The notes under the pieces: model-generated
Told to the model about the DNA's origin: nothing
Seen by the model: only the letters and a program-made list of their open reading frames with translations
Databases searched by the model: none
Program-made: the position numbers and the translations under genes
Assembly: GCF_014207535.1 (NCBI RefSeq)
Contig: NZ_JACHGK010000001.1
Span: 372,001-436,000 of the forward strand
DNA: 64,000 nt
DNA from: Bacillus benzoevorans
Lineage (GTDB): Bacteria > Bacillota > Bacilli > Bacillales > Cytobacillaceae
Direction of reading: 5' to 3'
Shown here: in pieces, positions 9,232 to 19,810 of the stretch
Layout of the letters: each line of letters begins with the position of its first letter
Numbering within the stretch: the first letter of the stretch is position 1

Positions 9232-9365
9232 AGTGCCATGTACGAAATAGGCCAGACGAGACAACCACATTAAGAGAAACTGGACAGGGAGGGTTAGCGG
9301 CAAAACCAACAGGAGGGAAATACGAAGCACAGCTCTTTGGTCAGCCGCTTAAAATAAGTGATTAA
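9232..9365 (+). pseudogene. sdaAA: Remnant of sdaAA (L-serine dehydratase alpha chain), C-terminal scrap
   Basis: Reading from 9235 gives AMYEIGQT, then the frame is lost by a small indel near 9260. In the next frame LRETGQGGLAAKPTGGKYEAQLFG continues to a TAA at 9363-9365. Together these match the last ~40 residues of SdaAA, whose B. subtilis tail reads DAMYKIGQTMPTALRETGQG followed by GLAATPTG (recalled). B. subtilis has sdaAB-sdaAA exactly here, between yloV and recG. The rest of sdaAA and all of sdaAB are gone, leaving a deletion scar. The old stop still overlaps the recG GTG. Confidence 0.88.
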
Positions 9366-11406
9366 TCCATTAAAGCAATCCGTTACTGCCGTAAAAGGCA
9401 TTGGTGAGGAAACGGCAGCTGCATTAGCGGAAATGAAGATAAATACAATTGAAGATTTACTGGAGCATTTTCCTTATCGCTATGAGGATTACCGGCTTCG
9501 CGATTTAGCTGAAGTAAAACATGAGGAAAAAATAACAATAGAAGGGAAGGTTCATAGCGAACCTTCTCTTACCTATTATGGACGTAAACGCTCAAGATTG
9601 ACGATTCGGCTCTTAGTTGGACGCTATTTAATTCAAGTCGTGTTATTTAATCAGCCCTATTTAAAAAACAAAATAGCCATTAATGATACCGTTACTGTTT
9701 CGGGGAAATGGGACAGCCACCGGCAACTGATTACGGCTAATGAAATGAAAATCGGCGGTACTCTCGGAAGCAATGACTATGAACCGGTTTATGCTGTAAA
9801 GGGAAGCATTACCATGAAGGGAATCCGCCGTTTTATTAAATTGGCTTTTTCCCAGTACGGACATCTAAGCCATGAAAATATACCTGAAACACTGCGGAAA
9901 AAATACCGTCTTCTGAATCGGAGGGATGCTCTTCATGCGATGCATTTTCCAGCAGATCAGAACGATTTAAAGCAGGCAAGAAGACGTTTTGTCTATGAAG
10001 AATTTCTCTTATTTCAGCTGAAAATGCAGGCACTAAGAAAAATAGAAAGGGAGAATTCAAAAGGAATATCCTATCAGTATAATGAGGATAAAGTAAAGGC
10101 GTTTATTGAGCAGCTGCCCTTTCCTTTAACGAATGCCCAGCATAGGGTGATGGGGGAGATCCTCACTGATCTCAGATCCCCTTACCGAATGAACAGATTA
10201 CTGCAGGGGGATGTAGGCTCAGGGAAAACAGTGATTGCCGCGATAGCCTTGTACTCATGCGCAACTGCAGGTTTCCAGGGTGCCTTAATGGTACCGACGG
10301 AAATACTTGCCGAGCAGCATGTTGATTCTTTGAAAGCTTTGCTTGAGCCTGCGGGGGTATCGTGCGAATTGCTGACAAGCTCTGTAAAAGGCAGACAGAG
10401 AAAGGATATTCTGACAAGATTACATGAAGGTGAAATTGATATTTTAATTGGAACGCATGCGCTGATTCAAGATGAAGTAGAATTTAAACAGCTTGGACTT
10501 GTGATAACAGATGAACAGCATCGTTTTGGGGTGGAGCAGCGCCGGATTTTAAGGGAAAAGGGGGAAAATCCGGATGTATTATTTATGACGGCTACCCCGA
10601 TTCCACGGACGCTTTCGATTACCGTCTTTGGCGAAATGGATGTTTCTATTATTGATGAAATGCCTGCCGGGAGAAAAAGGATCGAGACGTACTGGGTCAA
10701 GCAAGAGATGCTGGAGCGGGTCCTTCAGTTTATCCGTAAGGAACTGCAAAAAGGACGCCAAGCCTATGTAATTTGTCCATTAATTGAAGAGTCGGACAAG
10801 CTGGATGTGCAAAATGCGATCGATGTGCATATTACCCTTAGTTCTTATTTTCAAGGCCGTTATCAAATTGGCTTGATGCATGGGAGACTGCCTGCTGAAG
10901 AAAAAGATCAGGTAATGAAGGAATTCAGCGAGAATAAAACCCATGTGCTTGTTTCGACTACGGTAGTAGAGGTAGGAGTGAATGTACCGAATGCTACCTT
11001 GATGGTCATATATGATGCCGAACGTTTCGGTCTGTCGCAGCTGCACCAGCTGCGGGGAAGGGTTGGCCGTGGAAGTGAACAATCCTATTGTATCTTATTA
11101 GCCGATCCAAAATCGGAAACAGGCAAGGAACGAATGAAAATCATGACGGAAACGAATGATGGTTTTGTTCTTAGCGAAAAGGACTTAGAATTGCGCGGAC
11201 CCGGCGACTTTTTTGGCAAAAAGCAAAGCGGAGTACCAGAGTTTAAAGTCGCTGATATGGTCCATGATTACGCAGCACTTGAAACGGCGAGAAATGATGC
11301 ATCTATTTTAGTGGAATCCAGCTATTTCTGGCAGGCTGAGGAATACCAGGCTTTAAGAACTTATATTGAAGAAACGGGAGTGCTTGCGGGGGAAAAGCTG
11401 GATTAA
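9358..11406 (+). CDS. recG: ATP-dependent DNA helicase RecG
   Basis: Branch-migration helicase that reverses stalled forks and processes Holliday junctions. An N-terminal wedge/OB domain (about 60-160) precedes the helicase core with Walker A GDVGSGKT (about residue 284), the DEQH box (ITDEQHRFG, about 382), TATPIPRT, and motif VI QLRGRVGRG. It is 682 aa, as in B. subtilis. Start: GTG 9358 (MINPLKQSVTAVKGIG); no strong ribosome-binding site is seen, which fits former coupling to sdaAA. Confidence 0.95.
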   Translation: MINPLKQSVTAVKGIGEETAAALAEMKINTIEDLLEHFPYRYEDYRLRDLAEVKHEEKITIEGKVHSEPSLTYYGRKRSRLTIRLLVGRYLIQVVLFNQPYLKNKIAINDTVTVSGKWDSHRQLITANEMKIGGTLGSNDYEPVYAVKGSITMKGIRRFIKLAFSQYGHLSHENIPETLRKKYRLLNRRDALHAMHFPADQNDLKQARRRFVYEEFLLFQLKMQALRKIERENSKGISYQYNEDKVKAFIEQLPFPLTNAQHRVMGEILTDLRSPYRMNRLLQGDVGSGKTVIAAIALYSCATAGFQGALMVPTEILAEQHVDSLKALLEPAGVSCELLTSSVKGRQRKDILTRLHEGEIDILIGTHALIQDEVEFKQLGLVITDEQHRFGVEQRRILREKGENPDVLFMTATPIPRTLSITVFGEMDVSIIDEMPAGRKRIETYWVKQEMLERVLQFIRKELQKGRQAYVICPLIEESDKLDVQNAIDVHITLSSYFQGRYQIGLMHGRLPAEEKDQVMKEFSENKTHVLVSTTVVEVGVNVPNATLMVIYDAERFGLSQLHQLRGRVGRGSEQSYCILLADPKSETGKERMKIMTETNDGFVLSEKDLELRGPGDFFGKKQSGVPEFKVADMVHDYAALETARNDASILVESSYFWQAEEYQALRTYIEETGVLAGEKLD

Positions 11407-11514
11407 TCTTTTCCTCTCTGAATGAAGCTGCTGCAGTTCAGCGGGGATGTACTCGGACATTCTTATCAGCACATCATCTATTTAAGGCAGAAACAAGGGA
11501 GCGTATTGTTCTTC

Positions 11515-11543
11515 TTGCATTCTGCCTTATTAAATTATATACT
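11515..11543 (+). promoter_or_regulatory. Sigma-A promoter of the fapR operon
   Basis: TTGCAT (11515-11520), 17-base spacer, TATACT (11538-11543). It lies immediately upstream of the FapR operator, so a bound repressor would block it. Confidence 0.8.
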
Positions 11544-11547
11544 ACTA

Positions 11548-11564
11548 TTAGTACCTAGTCTTAG
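11548..11564 (+). promoter_or_regulatory. FapR operator
   Basis: TTAGTACCTAGTCTTAG matches the known 17-bp FapR inverted-repeat site of Bacillus. It starts five bases after the -10 and 20 bases before the fapR start. FapR is released by malonyl-CoA or malonyl-ACP, so this predicts autoregulation of fapR-plsX-fabD-fabG. Confidence 0.9.
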
Positions 11565-11583
11565 TATCACGGACGGTGGAAAA

Positions 11584-12147
11584 ATGCGGAGAAATAAAAA
11601 GGACAGGCAGCGATGTTTAAAGGAAACAATAAATGAAAATCCATTCATTACGGATGAAGAATTGGCGGAGAAATTTTCTGTCAGTGTACAGACGATCCGT
11701 TTAGACCGGCTTGAATTATCCATCCCTGAATTACGGGAACGGATCAAAAATGTCGCGGAGAAAAAATTTGAAGATGAAGTACGCTCATTGCCAATTGAAG
11801 AGGTCATTGGCGAGATTATTGATATCGAGTTGGATAAAACAGCTATTTCCATTTTCGATGTAAAGCAGGAGCATGTGTTTAAACGGAATCAAATTGCCCG
11901 CGGACATCATTTGTTTGCTCAGGCGAATTCTTTAGCTGTAGCCGTGATTAACGATGAATTAGCGTTAACGGCTAAAGCAAATATTCATTTTGTCCAGCCT
12001 GTTAATCATATGGATCGGGTGATTGCAAAAGCAAGGGTAAAACGAATTGACGAGGAGAACGGCCGGACCGTAGTAGAAGTGAATAGCTTTGTTAATAATG
12101 AGATTGTTTTAAAAGGTGAATTTGTTATGTACCGCTCACCAAAATGA
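11584..12147 (+). CDS. fapR: Fatty acid and phospholipid biosynthesis repressor FapR
   Basis: Transcription factor with an N-terminal DeoR-like helix-turn-helix (about residues 15-45, [20 protein letters not shown]) and a C-terminal hot-dog fold domain that binds malonyl-CoA. It is 187 aa, normal for the family. Start: ATG 11584 ([11 protein letters not shown]) with GGTGGA upstream; a longer frame from 11422 runs through the promoter and operator, so it is rejected. A gap of 111 bases separates it from plsX, whereas the two overlap or abut in B. subtilis. Confidence 0.96.
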   Translation: MRRNKKDRQRCLKETINENPFITDEELAEKFSVSVQTIRLDRLELSIPELRERIKNVAEKKFEDEVRSLPIEEVIGEIIDIELDKTAISIFDVKQEHVFKRNQIARGHHLFAQANSLAVAVINDELALTAKANIHFVQPVNHMDRVIAKARVKRIDEENGRTVVEVNSFVNNEIVLKGEFVMYRSPK

Positions 12148-12258
12148 AAAATGTCAGCTGATTTCCGGCGGGCGAGACTTAAAACTGCACTAATAATGAG
12201 GCTGTACGATTATTAGGTGAAGAGCAACAAGACCACGATAAGCGAAAAGGAGACCGTA

Positions 12259-13263
12259 ATGAAAATCGCAATCGATGCAATGGGCGGTGATCATGCTCCT
12301 AAAGAAATTGTTCTGGGGGCCATGAAAGCACTTGACACCTACAAGGATTTACATATTACACTTGTCGGTGATGAACATAAAATAAAAGCATTTACGAAAG
12401 AGCAGGAAAGACTGGCAATTATACATACTGAAGAAGTCATATCCGGCACGGATGAACCCGTACGTGCTGTAAGAAGAAAGAAAAATTCATCCATGGTATT
12501 GGCGGCAAAAGAAGTTTCTGAGGGAAGAGCGGATGCCTGCATTTCAGCTGGGAATACAGGGGCCTTAATGGCTGCCGGGCTATTCGTCGTAGGCCGGATT
12601 GAAGGGATTGAACGCCCTGCTCTGGCACCGACACTTCCGACCATTGGAGGAGAAGGTTTTGTTTTGCTTGATGTAGGTGCGAATGCCGATGCAAAACCGG
12701 AGCACCTTGTTCAATACGCCTTGATGGGTTCTATTTACAGCCAAAAAGTAAGAGGAATTGAAAACCCGCGGGTAGGATTATTAAATATCGGTACCGAAGA
12801 GAAAAAGGGCAATGATTTGACAAAACATACATATGAAATGCTGCAAAAAACGGATATCCATTTCATCGGCAACGTAGAAGCAAGGGATTTATTAAACGGA
12901 GTGGCTGATGTAGTGGTAACAGATGGATTTACTGGCAATATGGTTTTAAAATCTATTGAAGGAACAGCGATATCCGTCATGAAAATGCTAAAATCCGCTT
13001 TAATGTCCAACTTGAAGACGAAACTTGCGGCGGCAGTATTAAAGCCAGATTTAATGAAAATTAAGACGCAAATGGACTATTCAGAATACGGCGGAGCCGG
13101 ACTTTTCGGTTTAAAGGCACCTGTCATAAAAGCACACGGTTCTTCTGATGCCAATGCTGTTTTTAATGCCATTAGACAGACGCGGGACATGGCAGCACAT
13201 CAGGTAACAGATACGATCAGGCAGACAGTGGAAAAGATAAACCGCAATGAAATAAAAGATTAA
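12259..13263 (+). CDS. plsX: Phosphate acyltransferase PlsX
   Basis: Makes acyl-phosphate from acyl-ACP, the first dedicated step in Gram-positive phospholipid synthesis before PlsY. Motifs include [58 protein letters not shown] and [13 protein letters not shown]. It is 334 aa. Start: ATG 12259 has AAAAGGAGA upstream; an in-frame GTG at 12217 would add 14 unsupported residues. It is followed by fabD after 11 bases. Confidence 0.96.
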   Translation: MKIAIDAMGGDHAPKEIVLGAMKALDTYKDLHITLVGDEHKIKAFTKEQERLAIIHTEEVISGTDEPVRAVRRKKNSSMVLAAKEVSEGRADACISAGNTGALMAAGLFVVGRIEGIERPALAPTLPTIGGEGFVLLDVGANADAKPEHLVQYALMGSIYSQKVRGIENPRVGLLNIGTEEKKGNDLTKHTYEMLQKTDIHFIGNVEARDLLNGVADVVVTDGFTGNMVLKSIEGTAISVMKMLKSALMSNLKTKLAAAVLKPDLMKIKTQMDYSEYGGAGLFGLKAPVIKAHGSSDANAVFNAIRQTRDMAAHQVTDTIRQTVEKINRNEIKD

Positions 13264-13274
13264 GGAGAAAATAA

Positions 13275-14222
13275 ATGAGTAAAATAGCCTTTTTATTCCC
13301 CGGGCAGGGGTCACAAACAGTTGGAATGGGAAAGTCAATTGCAGAAGCGAATCCAGCGTCTGCGGAAATATTTGCGAAAGCTGATCAAAAGTTGGGCTGC
13401 TCCCTTTCTGATTTAATTTTTGCAGGACCGCAGGAAGAACTGACTCTGACAACGAATGCCCAGCCTGCCCTTTTAACAACCAGCATTGCTGTATTAGAAT
13501 ATTTTAAAGAATCAGGCATTACACCTGACTATTGTGCCGGACACAGCCTTGGTGAGTATACAGCCCTTGTCGCTAGCGGCGCCTTTTCTTTTGAAGAGGG
13601 AGTGTATGCTGTCCGCAAAAGAGGAGAGTTTATGGAAATAGCTGTTCCTAATGGTGAAGGAACAATGGCGGCAGTATTAGGCCTTGACAGTGAAAAGCTG
13701 CAGGCTGTAACAGATGAAATTACAAGCGGCGGGAATCTCGTCCAGCTTGCGAATATTAACTGTCCTGGACAAATTGTTATCTCCGGAACGAGAAAGGGCG
13801 TTGAACTTGCTTCAGTGAAAGCGAAAGAAGCAGGTGCCAAGCGAGTTCTTCCATTAGAAGTCAGCGGTCCTTTCCATTCTGAATTAATGAAGCCGGCAGC
13901 TGATAAATTAAAGACCGTTTTAGATGAGATGGACATTCAGGATGCAAAAGTGCCGGTTATAGCGAATGTCACAGCGGAGGAAATGGTTCAGTCTGGGGAT
14001 ATTAAAGAAAAGCTGATTGCACAATTGTATTCACCTGTTCAGTGGGAAAAAAGTGTGCAAAAGATGATCGATCTTGGTGTTACGACATTTATTGAAATTG
14101 GACCGGGTAAAGTATTATCTGGATTAGTGAAAAAGGTGAGCCGCACAGTGACTACATATGCCGTTTCTGATGAAACAACATGTAAAGAAGTCATTGAGGC
14201 ATTGAAGGAGGCGACTAAATGA
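13275..14222 (+). CDS. fabD: Malonyl-CoA:ACP transacylase FabD
   Basis: Loads malonate from CoA onto acyl carrier protein for type II fatty acid synthesis. FLFPGQGSQ is near the N-terminus, the catalytic serine lies in GHSLGEY (S91), and the partner histidine is in SGPFHSELM. It is 315 aa. GGAGA precedes the ATG, and its stop overlaps the fabG start by four bases. Confidence 0.97.
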   Translation: MSKIAFLFPGQGSQTVGMGKSIAEANPASAEIFAKADQKLGCSLSDLIFAGPQEELTLTTNAQPALLTTSIAVLEYFKESGITPDYCAGHSLGEYTALVASGAFSFEEGVYAVRKRGEFMEIAVPNGEGTMAAVLGLDSEKLQAVTDEITSGGNLVQLANINCPGQIVISGTRKGVELASVKAKEAGAKRVLPLEVSGPFHSELMKPAADKLKTVLDEMDIQDAKVPVIANVTAEEMVQSGDIKEKLIAQLYSPVQWEKSVQKMIDLGVTTFIEIGPGKVLSGLVKKVSRTVTTYAVSDETTCKEVIEALKEATK

Positions 14223-14962
14223 AATTAGCTGGAAAAACAGCCCTTGTAACAGGAGCATCAAGAGGCATCGGACGTGAAATTGCCCTTGAATTAGCGAGAC
14301 TCGGTGCCAACGTAGCAGTAAACTATGCCGGAAGCGTTGCAAAGGCAAATGAAGTAGTGGATGAAATCAAACAAATGGATCGGGATGCATTTGCAGTTCA
14401 ATGTGATGTTTCAAATGGCGACGCGGTGGCCAATATGATAAAAGAAACAATCGACCGCTTTGGCAGTATCGATATTCTTGTCAATAATGCCGGTATTACA
14501 AAGGACAATTTGTTAATGCGGATGAAGGAAGACGAATGGGATGCCGTTCTTAATATTAACCTTAAAGGTGTTTTCCTTTGTACAAAGGCTGTCACCAGAC
14601 AAATGATGAAACAAAGGAGCGGAAGGATTATCAATATTTCCTCCATTGTCGGTGCCAGCGGCAATCCCGGTCAGGCCAATTATGTAGCGGCTAAGGCCGG
14701 TGTCATCGGTTTAACAAAAACAAGTGCAAAGGAATTGGCTTCCCGAGGAATTACCGTGAACGCAGTTGCACCTGGTTTTATCACAACTGAAATGACGGAT
14801 CAGTTGACAGAGGAATTGAAACAGGAAATGCTTAAAAATATTCCTCTGGCCCAATTTGGCGAACCGAAGGATATAGCGAAAGCTGTTGCCTTCTTAGCTT
14901 CAGAGGACAGCCGCTATATTACCGGTCAGACGATCCATGTAAACGGCGGAATGCTGATGTAG
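14219..14962 (+). CDS. fabG: 3-oxoacyl-ACP reductase FabG
   Basis: NADPH-dependent short-chain dehydrogenase that reduces beta-ketoacyl-ACP. The cofactor motif TGASRGIG is at 11-18 and NNAG at 89-92. The catalytic serine is in ISS (about 141), with Y155 and K159 in YVAAK. It is 247 aa and translationally coupled to fabD (ATGA overlap). It is the last gene read from the FapR-controlled promoter unless transcription continues into acpP. Confidence 0.96.
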   Translation: MKLAGKTALVTGASRGIGREIALELARLGANVAVNYAGSVAKANEVVDEIKQMDRDAFAVQCDVSNGDAVANMIKETIDRFGSIDILVNNAGITKDNLLMRMKEDEWDAVLNINLKGVFLCTKAVTRQMMKQRSGRIINISSIVGASGNPGQANYVAAKAGVIGLTKTSAKELASRGITVNAVAPGFITTEMTDQLTEELKQEMLKNIPLAQFGEPKDIAKAVAFLASEDSRYITGQTIHVNGGMLM

Positions 14963-15002
14963 CGCACTTTTTATGTGCATTACCATAAAATGCAGGTTTT
15001 TC

Positions 15003-15031
15003 TAGATTATTTACTTGAAATATTCTATAAT
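15003..15031 (+). promoter_or_regulatory. Possible sigma-A promoter of acpP
   Basis: A consensus TATAAT (15026-15031) lies 23 bases before the acpP start. The best -35 at 17-base spacing is TAGATT (15003-15008), which is weak. Separate acpP transcription is known in B. subtilis. Confidence 0.45.
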
Positions 15032-15054
15032 ACCTGAGGGGAGGTGAACGACCA

Positions 15055-15288
15055 ATGGCAGATGTTTTAGAACGTGTAACAAAAATCATTGTTGACCGTT
15101 TAGGTGTTGAAGAATCTGAAATTAAATTAGAGGCTTCTTTCAAAGACGATCTTGGCGCTGATTCCCTTGACGTAGTTGAACTTGTTATGGAATTAGAAGA
15201 TGAATTTGATATGGAAATTTCTGACGATGATGCTGAAAAAATTGCAACAGTCGGCGACGCTGTGAATTACATACAAGCAAAACAATAA
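15055..15288 (+). CDS. acpP: Acyl carrier protein
   Basis: 77 aa acidic four-helix carrier. S37 in [16 protein letters not shown] is the 4'-phosphopantetheine site. GGGGAGGTG lies upstream of the ATG. It shuttles acyl chains for FabD, FabG and PlsX encoded just upstream. A terminator follows. Confidence 0.98.
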   Translation: MADVLERVTKIIVDRLGVEESEIKLEASFKDDLGADSLDVVELVMELEDEFDMEISDDDAEKIATVGDAVNYIQAKQ

Positions 15289-15302
15289 TCGTTAGATAAA
15301 AG

Positions 15303-15333
15303 GAAAAGCTCCGTTTCAAGACGGGGCTTTCTT
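15303..15333 (+). terminator. Rho-independent terminator after acpP
   Basis: GAAAAGCTCCGT (15303-15314) pairs, with one G-T wobble, with ACGGGGCTTTC (15321-15331). The following tract is short and AT-rich. Confidence 0.7.
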
Positions 15334-15435
15334 ATATATAACAGTAAAATGATGATCAAAAGGTTTTTTCGTTTAGTCTGCTTTTTATGTAAACTTTTTT
15401 ATGCAAGTAAATATAAGGTCAAGGTGGAATAGGTT

Positions 15436-16200
15436 ATGCGTAATAACGGAAGGGATAAATACTCAACCAGAATGATAGATAAACAATTTTATGATTTTCA
15501 GGAACAAATTAATATTCATTTTTCCAATGAAAAACTTTTAAAACAGGCTTTTACCCATTCTTCCTATGTGAATGAACATCGCAGAAAGCCTTTTGAGGAT
15601 AATGAACGTCTCGAGTTTTTAGGTGATGCGGTTTTGGAATTAACCGTTTCTAAATTTTTATTTCTTAAATATCCGATGATGAGTGAAGGGGAATTAACAA
15701 AACTGCGTGCAGCGATTGTATGTGAACCCTCATTAGTGGCTTTCGCCAATGAACTCCACTTTGGCAGGCTGATTCTGCTCGGAAAAGGGGAAGAATTGAC
15801 TGGCGGCCGCGAAAGACCGGCACTTTTGGCTGATGTATTCGAAGCCTTTATTGGGGCGCTTTTTTTAGATAAAGGGCTTGATTTTGTCGTTGCCTTCCTT
15901 GAGAAATATGTGTTTCCTAAAGTGAATGCCGGAGTATTCTCCCACGTCATGGATTTTAAAAGCCAGCTGCAGGAATTAATCCAGCGTGATAGTACGGGTG
16001 TGATTGAGTATCGAATTTTATTGGAAAGAGGACCTGCCCATAACCGGGAATTTGTCTCCATCGTTCTTTTAAACGGAGCGGAAATTGGGAAAGGTACGGG
16101 GAGATCGAAAAAAGCTGCTGAACAGCATGCTGCGCAAATGGCTCTGGAAAAACTAAAAGGACACCTGCAGGAACCATTAACAGAAACTCATCCAGAGTAA
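15436..16200 (+). CDS. rnc: Ribonuclease III
   Basis: Double-strand RNA endonuclease for rRNA and scRNA processing. The nuclease signature [14 protein letters not shown] (56-69) carries the catalytic acids; the second acidic patch is [16 protein letters not shown]-terminal double-strand RNA-binding domain covers about 178-247 ([18 protein letters not shown]). It is 254 aa, close to B. subtilis (249). Smc begins 12 bases downstream, the conserved rnc-smc-ftsY cluster. Confidence 0.96.
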   Translation: MRNNGRDKYSTRMIDKQFYDFQEQINIHFSNEKLLKQAFTHSSYVNEHRRKPFEDNERLEFLGDAVLELTVSKFLFLKYPMMSEGELTKLRAAIVCEPSLVAFANELHFGRLILLGKGEELTGGRERPALLADVFEAFIGALFLDKGLDFVVAFLEKYVFPKVNAGVFSHVMDFKSQLQELIQRDSTGVIEYRILLERGPAHNREFVSIVLLNGAEIGKGTGRSKKAAEQHAAQMALEKLKGHLQEPLTETHPE

Positions 16201-16212
16201 GGAGGAAAGAAA

Positions 16213-19200
16213 GTGTTTCTTAAACGATTGGATATAGTGGGCTTTAAATCGTTTGCTGAGCGAATAGCAGTGGACTTTGTTCAAGGCGTTACCGCTGTAG
16301 TTGGTCCAAATGGCAGCGGTAAGAGCAACATCACCGATGCTATTCGCTGGGTTTTAGGGGAACAGTCTGCGAAATCCCTTCGCGGCTCAAAGATGGAAGA
16401 TATTATTTTTGCCGGAAGTGATTCGCGTAAGCCTCTGAACTTTGCAGAAGTCACTTTAACATTAGACAACGAAGATCAATCTCTGCCGCTTGATTACAAT
16501 GAGGTGAGCGTTACCCGCCGTGTCTTCCGATCAGGCGAAAGTGAATTTTTCATTAATAAGCGAACCTGCCGTTTAAAGGATATTGTTGAATTATTTATGG
16601 ACTCAGGCCTTGGAAGAGAAGCTTTCTCGATTATCAGTCAGGGAAAAGTGGAAGAGATCCTTAACAGTAAAGCTGAGGAAAGACGGGTCATTTTTGAAGA
16701 GGCTGCAGGAGTCCTGAAATATAAAACGCGGAAAAGAAAAGCAGAAAGCAAATTAACAGAAACACAGGAAAATCTAAACCGGGTAAACGATATTCTCCAT
16801 GAATTGGAAGGTCAAATAGAACCCCTGAAAATCCAAGCTTCGATGGCAAAGGACTACCTGGAACAAAAGGAAGCACTGGAAAAAATTGAAGTATCTGTTA
16901 CGGTTTATGAAATTGAGGACCTGCATGCCAAATGGAAGGCTGCATCCGAAAGATTGGAGCAGCAGAAACAGCAGGAAATAGAGCTTTCAGCGCTTCTTCA
17001 GGGAAAAGAAGCGAAGCTGGAAGAACTGCGGGATCATATGGCAGCAGTGGATGAATCAATAAGTGATTTGCAAAATGTATTGCTTGAAACAAGTGAAGAG
17101 TTAAAAAAACTTGAGGGTAAAAAAGAGGTCCTGAAGGAAAGAAAGAAAAATGCAGCACAAAATAAAGAACAACTGCAAAAAAATATCGCTGAGTTAACGC
17201 AAAAGGTAAAGAATTTACAAGCTCAGTCATCGGGGCTTGATGAGCAGGCAGGTATATTAGCGCAGGAATCCCGAGAACAGAAGCAGCTGTTGAAAGAAAA
17301 GCAGTCTCAGCTGGGTCTGTTAAGTGAAAATATGGAACAAATCATTGATGATTTAAAAAGTGAATATATTGATGTCCTCAATGAACAGGCCGCTGCGAAA
17401 AATGAGTTAAATAATCTAGAGCAGCAATTAAGCGGTCAGGAAGTGCGGAACAAAAGGCTTGAGGAAGAAAATGCAAAATATGTGACCGAGCGAAAAAGTA
17501 TCCAAATACGAAAAGAGGAGACCGAGGGCTCCCTTTTATCAGTACGCACTGAATTGGATGCTCAGGTTCATAAATTTAGAGATTCTCAATCGCAGTATGA
17601 AGCATTGAAAAACAAATATGCAAAAGAAGAGTCCACCCTTTATCAGGCCTATCAATTTTTACAAAAAACGAAATCCCGCAAAGAAACGCTTGAAGAGATG
17701 GAAGAAGGATTTGCCGGCTTTTTCGTTGGTGTAAAAGAAGTCCTGAAGGCACGGGGCAGCAAGCTCCAAGGGATTGAAGGAGCGGTTGCTGAACTTATCA
17801 GCGTTCCAAAGGAATATGAGACAGCTGTTGAAACAGCACTTGGAGGCAGCATGCAGCATATCGTCGTCGGGACGGAGCAGGATGCACGTAAAGCGATACA
17901 ATACATCAAGCAGAACCGTTTTGGCCGGGCTACCTTTTTGCCGCTTAATGTCATAAAAGGCAAAGCACTTTCAGGCAGTCAAAGGGAAATACTAGCCGCT
18001 CATCCTTCCTTTGTTGGGATTGCAGCTGATTTAATCTCCTATGCTTCTCGTTATGAAGAAATCGTCAAAAACTTACTCGGTACTGTCCTTATTGCGGAGG
18101 ATTTGAAGGGTGCCGGAGACATGGCGAGGCTGCTCGGGTACAGATTCCGCATTGTTACGCTTGACGGGGACATCGTGAATGCGGGCGGTTCGATGACAGG
18201 CGGTGCTTTGAAACAAAATTCCTCTTCGCTCCTGTCGCGGAAAAGTGAGTTAGATGAGTTAAAGGAAAAGCTGGCTGTTATGGAAGCAAAAACAGCATCC
18301 TTTGAGGCTGAAGTGAAGAGATTAAAACAGGCGGTAATGGAAAAGGAACAAGAGATAAGTACTCTCCGGAAAAACGGAGAAGCCCTCCGCCTTCGTGAGC
18401 AAGCGGTAAAAGGTGATTTGCGCGAAATCGATATGCAATTGTCGAATATTAATGACATGCTGTCTCTCTACGACCTGAATAATCATGAGTACTTGAGTGA
18501 AAAAGCCAATATTACTGAACGCAAAGAAAAACTTCATGCCCGCTTAGATGATTATAAAGCACAAACTTCGCAGCTAGAGGAACGAATTCAGCAGTTAACT
18601 GAGCAGAAAAATACCCAGACGCAATCAAAAGATGCCCTGCTTGGTGAAATCAGCGAGCTAAAAGCAGCTATAGCGGCGAAAAATGAGCAGGTGAATCATG
18701 TCCAGGAACGATTGCTGCTGGCGGCGAATGAACGAACTGAAAGCGAAGCAAAACTTCAGGAGTATCACGAGGATCTGCATCTCCTCGTTTCAGATATGAC
18801 AGACAATACTTCCGGCGAAGAATATTTAGAGGAGGCCGTAAAAGAAAAACTGCGTGATAAAGAGGAAACCATCAGCTTGATCGCGGACCGCAGAGAAGAA
18901 AGGCTGAGTATGCAGAATGCCCTTGAAGATCTTTCGCTGGAAACAAAGGAATTGAGGCGGCAGCATAAAGGTATGACGACAATCCTGCAGGATGATGAAG
19001 TTCAGTTAAATCGTCTCGATGTCGAACTGGATAATAAATTAGCCCATTTAAGGGAAGAATATCTCCTTTCGTTTGAGGCGGCAAAAGAAGAATATCCGCT
19101 AACGATGCCGATTGAAGAGGCACGGAAAAAACTAAAATTGATTAAGCTGGCTCTAGAAGAGCTTGGCACTGTCAATCTTGGGGCGATTGATGAATATGAA

Positions 19201-19782
19201 CGGGTATCCGATCGATATGAGTTCTTACTTGAGCAAAAAACAGATCTTCAGGAAGCAAAGGATACATTATTCCAGGTCATTGATGAGATGGACGATGAAA
19301 TGAAACGACGTTTTCAACAGACGTTTGAAGGGATTCGTTTCCATTTTGAATCAGTTTTTCAAGAGCTTTTCGGCGGCGGCAGAGCAGATTTGCGCTTAAC
19401 GAACCCGGATGCACTACTCACAACGGGTGTTGAAATTGTCGCCCAGCCGCCGGGGAAAAAATTACAGAATCTTGGTCTTCTATCAGGGGGAGAACGGGCG
19501 CTGACAGCTATTGCTCTTTTATTTTCCATTTTGAAGGTCCGACCTGTTCCATTTTGCATTTTAGATGAAGTAGAAGCAGCCCTTGATGAAGCAAACGTCT
19601 ATCGTTTCAGCCAATATTTAAAAAGATATAGCAGTGAATCTCAATTCATTGTGATTACACACAGAAAAGGGACGATGGAGGAAGCGGATGTATTATACGG
19701 GGTCACGATGCAAGAATCGGGTGTCTCTAGGCTTGTCTCCGTCCGTCTTGAAGAATCAAATGAATTTGTTGGAAACAGTTAA
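16213..19782 (+). CDS. smc: Chromosome segregation ATPase SMC
   Basis: Core of the SMC-ScpAB condensin that organises and segregates the chromosome. Walker A GPNGSGKS is at 31-38. Two long coiled coils flank a hinge (about 500-680, with GGSMTGGAL). The C-terminal signature [13 protein letters not shown] (about 1091) and Walker [13 protein letters not shown] (about 1113) complete the ATPase head. It is 1189 aa, matching the family. The start is GTG with AAGGAGGAAAG upstream. Confidence 0.97.
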   Translation: MFLKRLDIVGFKSFAERIAVDFVQGVTAVVGPNGSGKSNITDAIRWVLGEQSAKSLRGSKMEDIIFAGSDSRKPLNFAEVTLTLDNEDQSLPLDYNEVSVTRRVFRSGESEFFINKRTCRLKDIVELFMDSGLGREAFSIISQGKVEEILNSKAEERRVIFEEAAGVLKYKTRKRKAESKLTETQENLNRVNDILHELEGQIEPLKIQASMAKDYLEQKEALEKIEVSVTVYEIEDLHAKWKAASERLEQQKQQEIELSALLQGKEAKLEELRDHMAAVDESISDLQNVLLETSEELKKLEGKKEVLKERKKNAAQNKEQLQKNIAELTQKVKNLQAQSSGLDEQAGILAQESREQKQLLKEKQSQLGLLSENMEQIIDDLKSEYIDVLNEQAAAKNELNNLEQQLSGQEVRNKRLEEENAKYVTERKSIQIRKEETEGSLLSVRTELDAQVHKFRDSQSQYEALKNKYAKEESTLYQAYQFLQKTKSRKETLEEMEEGFAGFFVGVKEVLKARGSKLQGIEGAVAELISVPKEYETAVETALGGSMQHIVVGTEQDARKAIQYIKQNRFGRATFLPLNVIKGKALSGSQREILAAHPSFVGIAADLISYASRYEEIVKNLLGTVLIAEDLKGAGDMARLLGYRFRIVTLDGDIVNAGGSMTGGALKQNSSSLLSRKSELDELKEKLAVMEAKTASFEAEVKRLKQAVMEKEQEISTLRKNGEALRLREQAVKGDLREIDMQLSNINDMLSLYDLNNHEYLSEKANITERKEKLHARLDDYKAQTSQLEERIQQLTEQKNTQTQSKDALLGEISELKAAIAAKNEQVNHVQERLLLAANERTESEAKLQEYHEDLHLLVSDMTDNTSGEEYLEEAVKEKLRDKEETISLIADRREERLSMQNALEDLSLETKELRRQHKGMTTILQDDEVQLNRLDVELDNKLAHLREEYLLSFEAAKEEYPLTMPIEEARKKLKLIKLALEELGTVNLGAIDEYERVSDRYEFLLEQKTDLQEAKDTLFQVIDEMDDEMKRRFQQTFEGIRFHFESVFQELFGGGRADLRLTNPDALLTTGVEIVAQPPGKKLQNLGLLSGGERALTAIALLFSILKVRPVPFCILDEVEAALDEANVYRFSQYLKRYSSESQFIVITHRKGTMEEADVLYGVTMQESGVSRLVSVRLEESNEFVGNS

Positions 19783-19810
19783 TTGTTCTATATTTTATTA
19801 AGGAAGTGAA

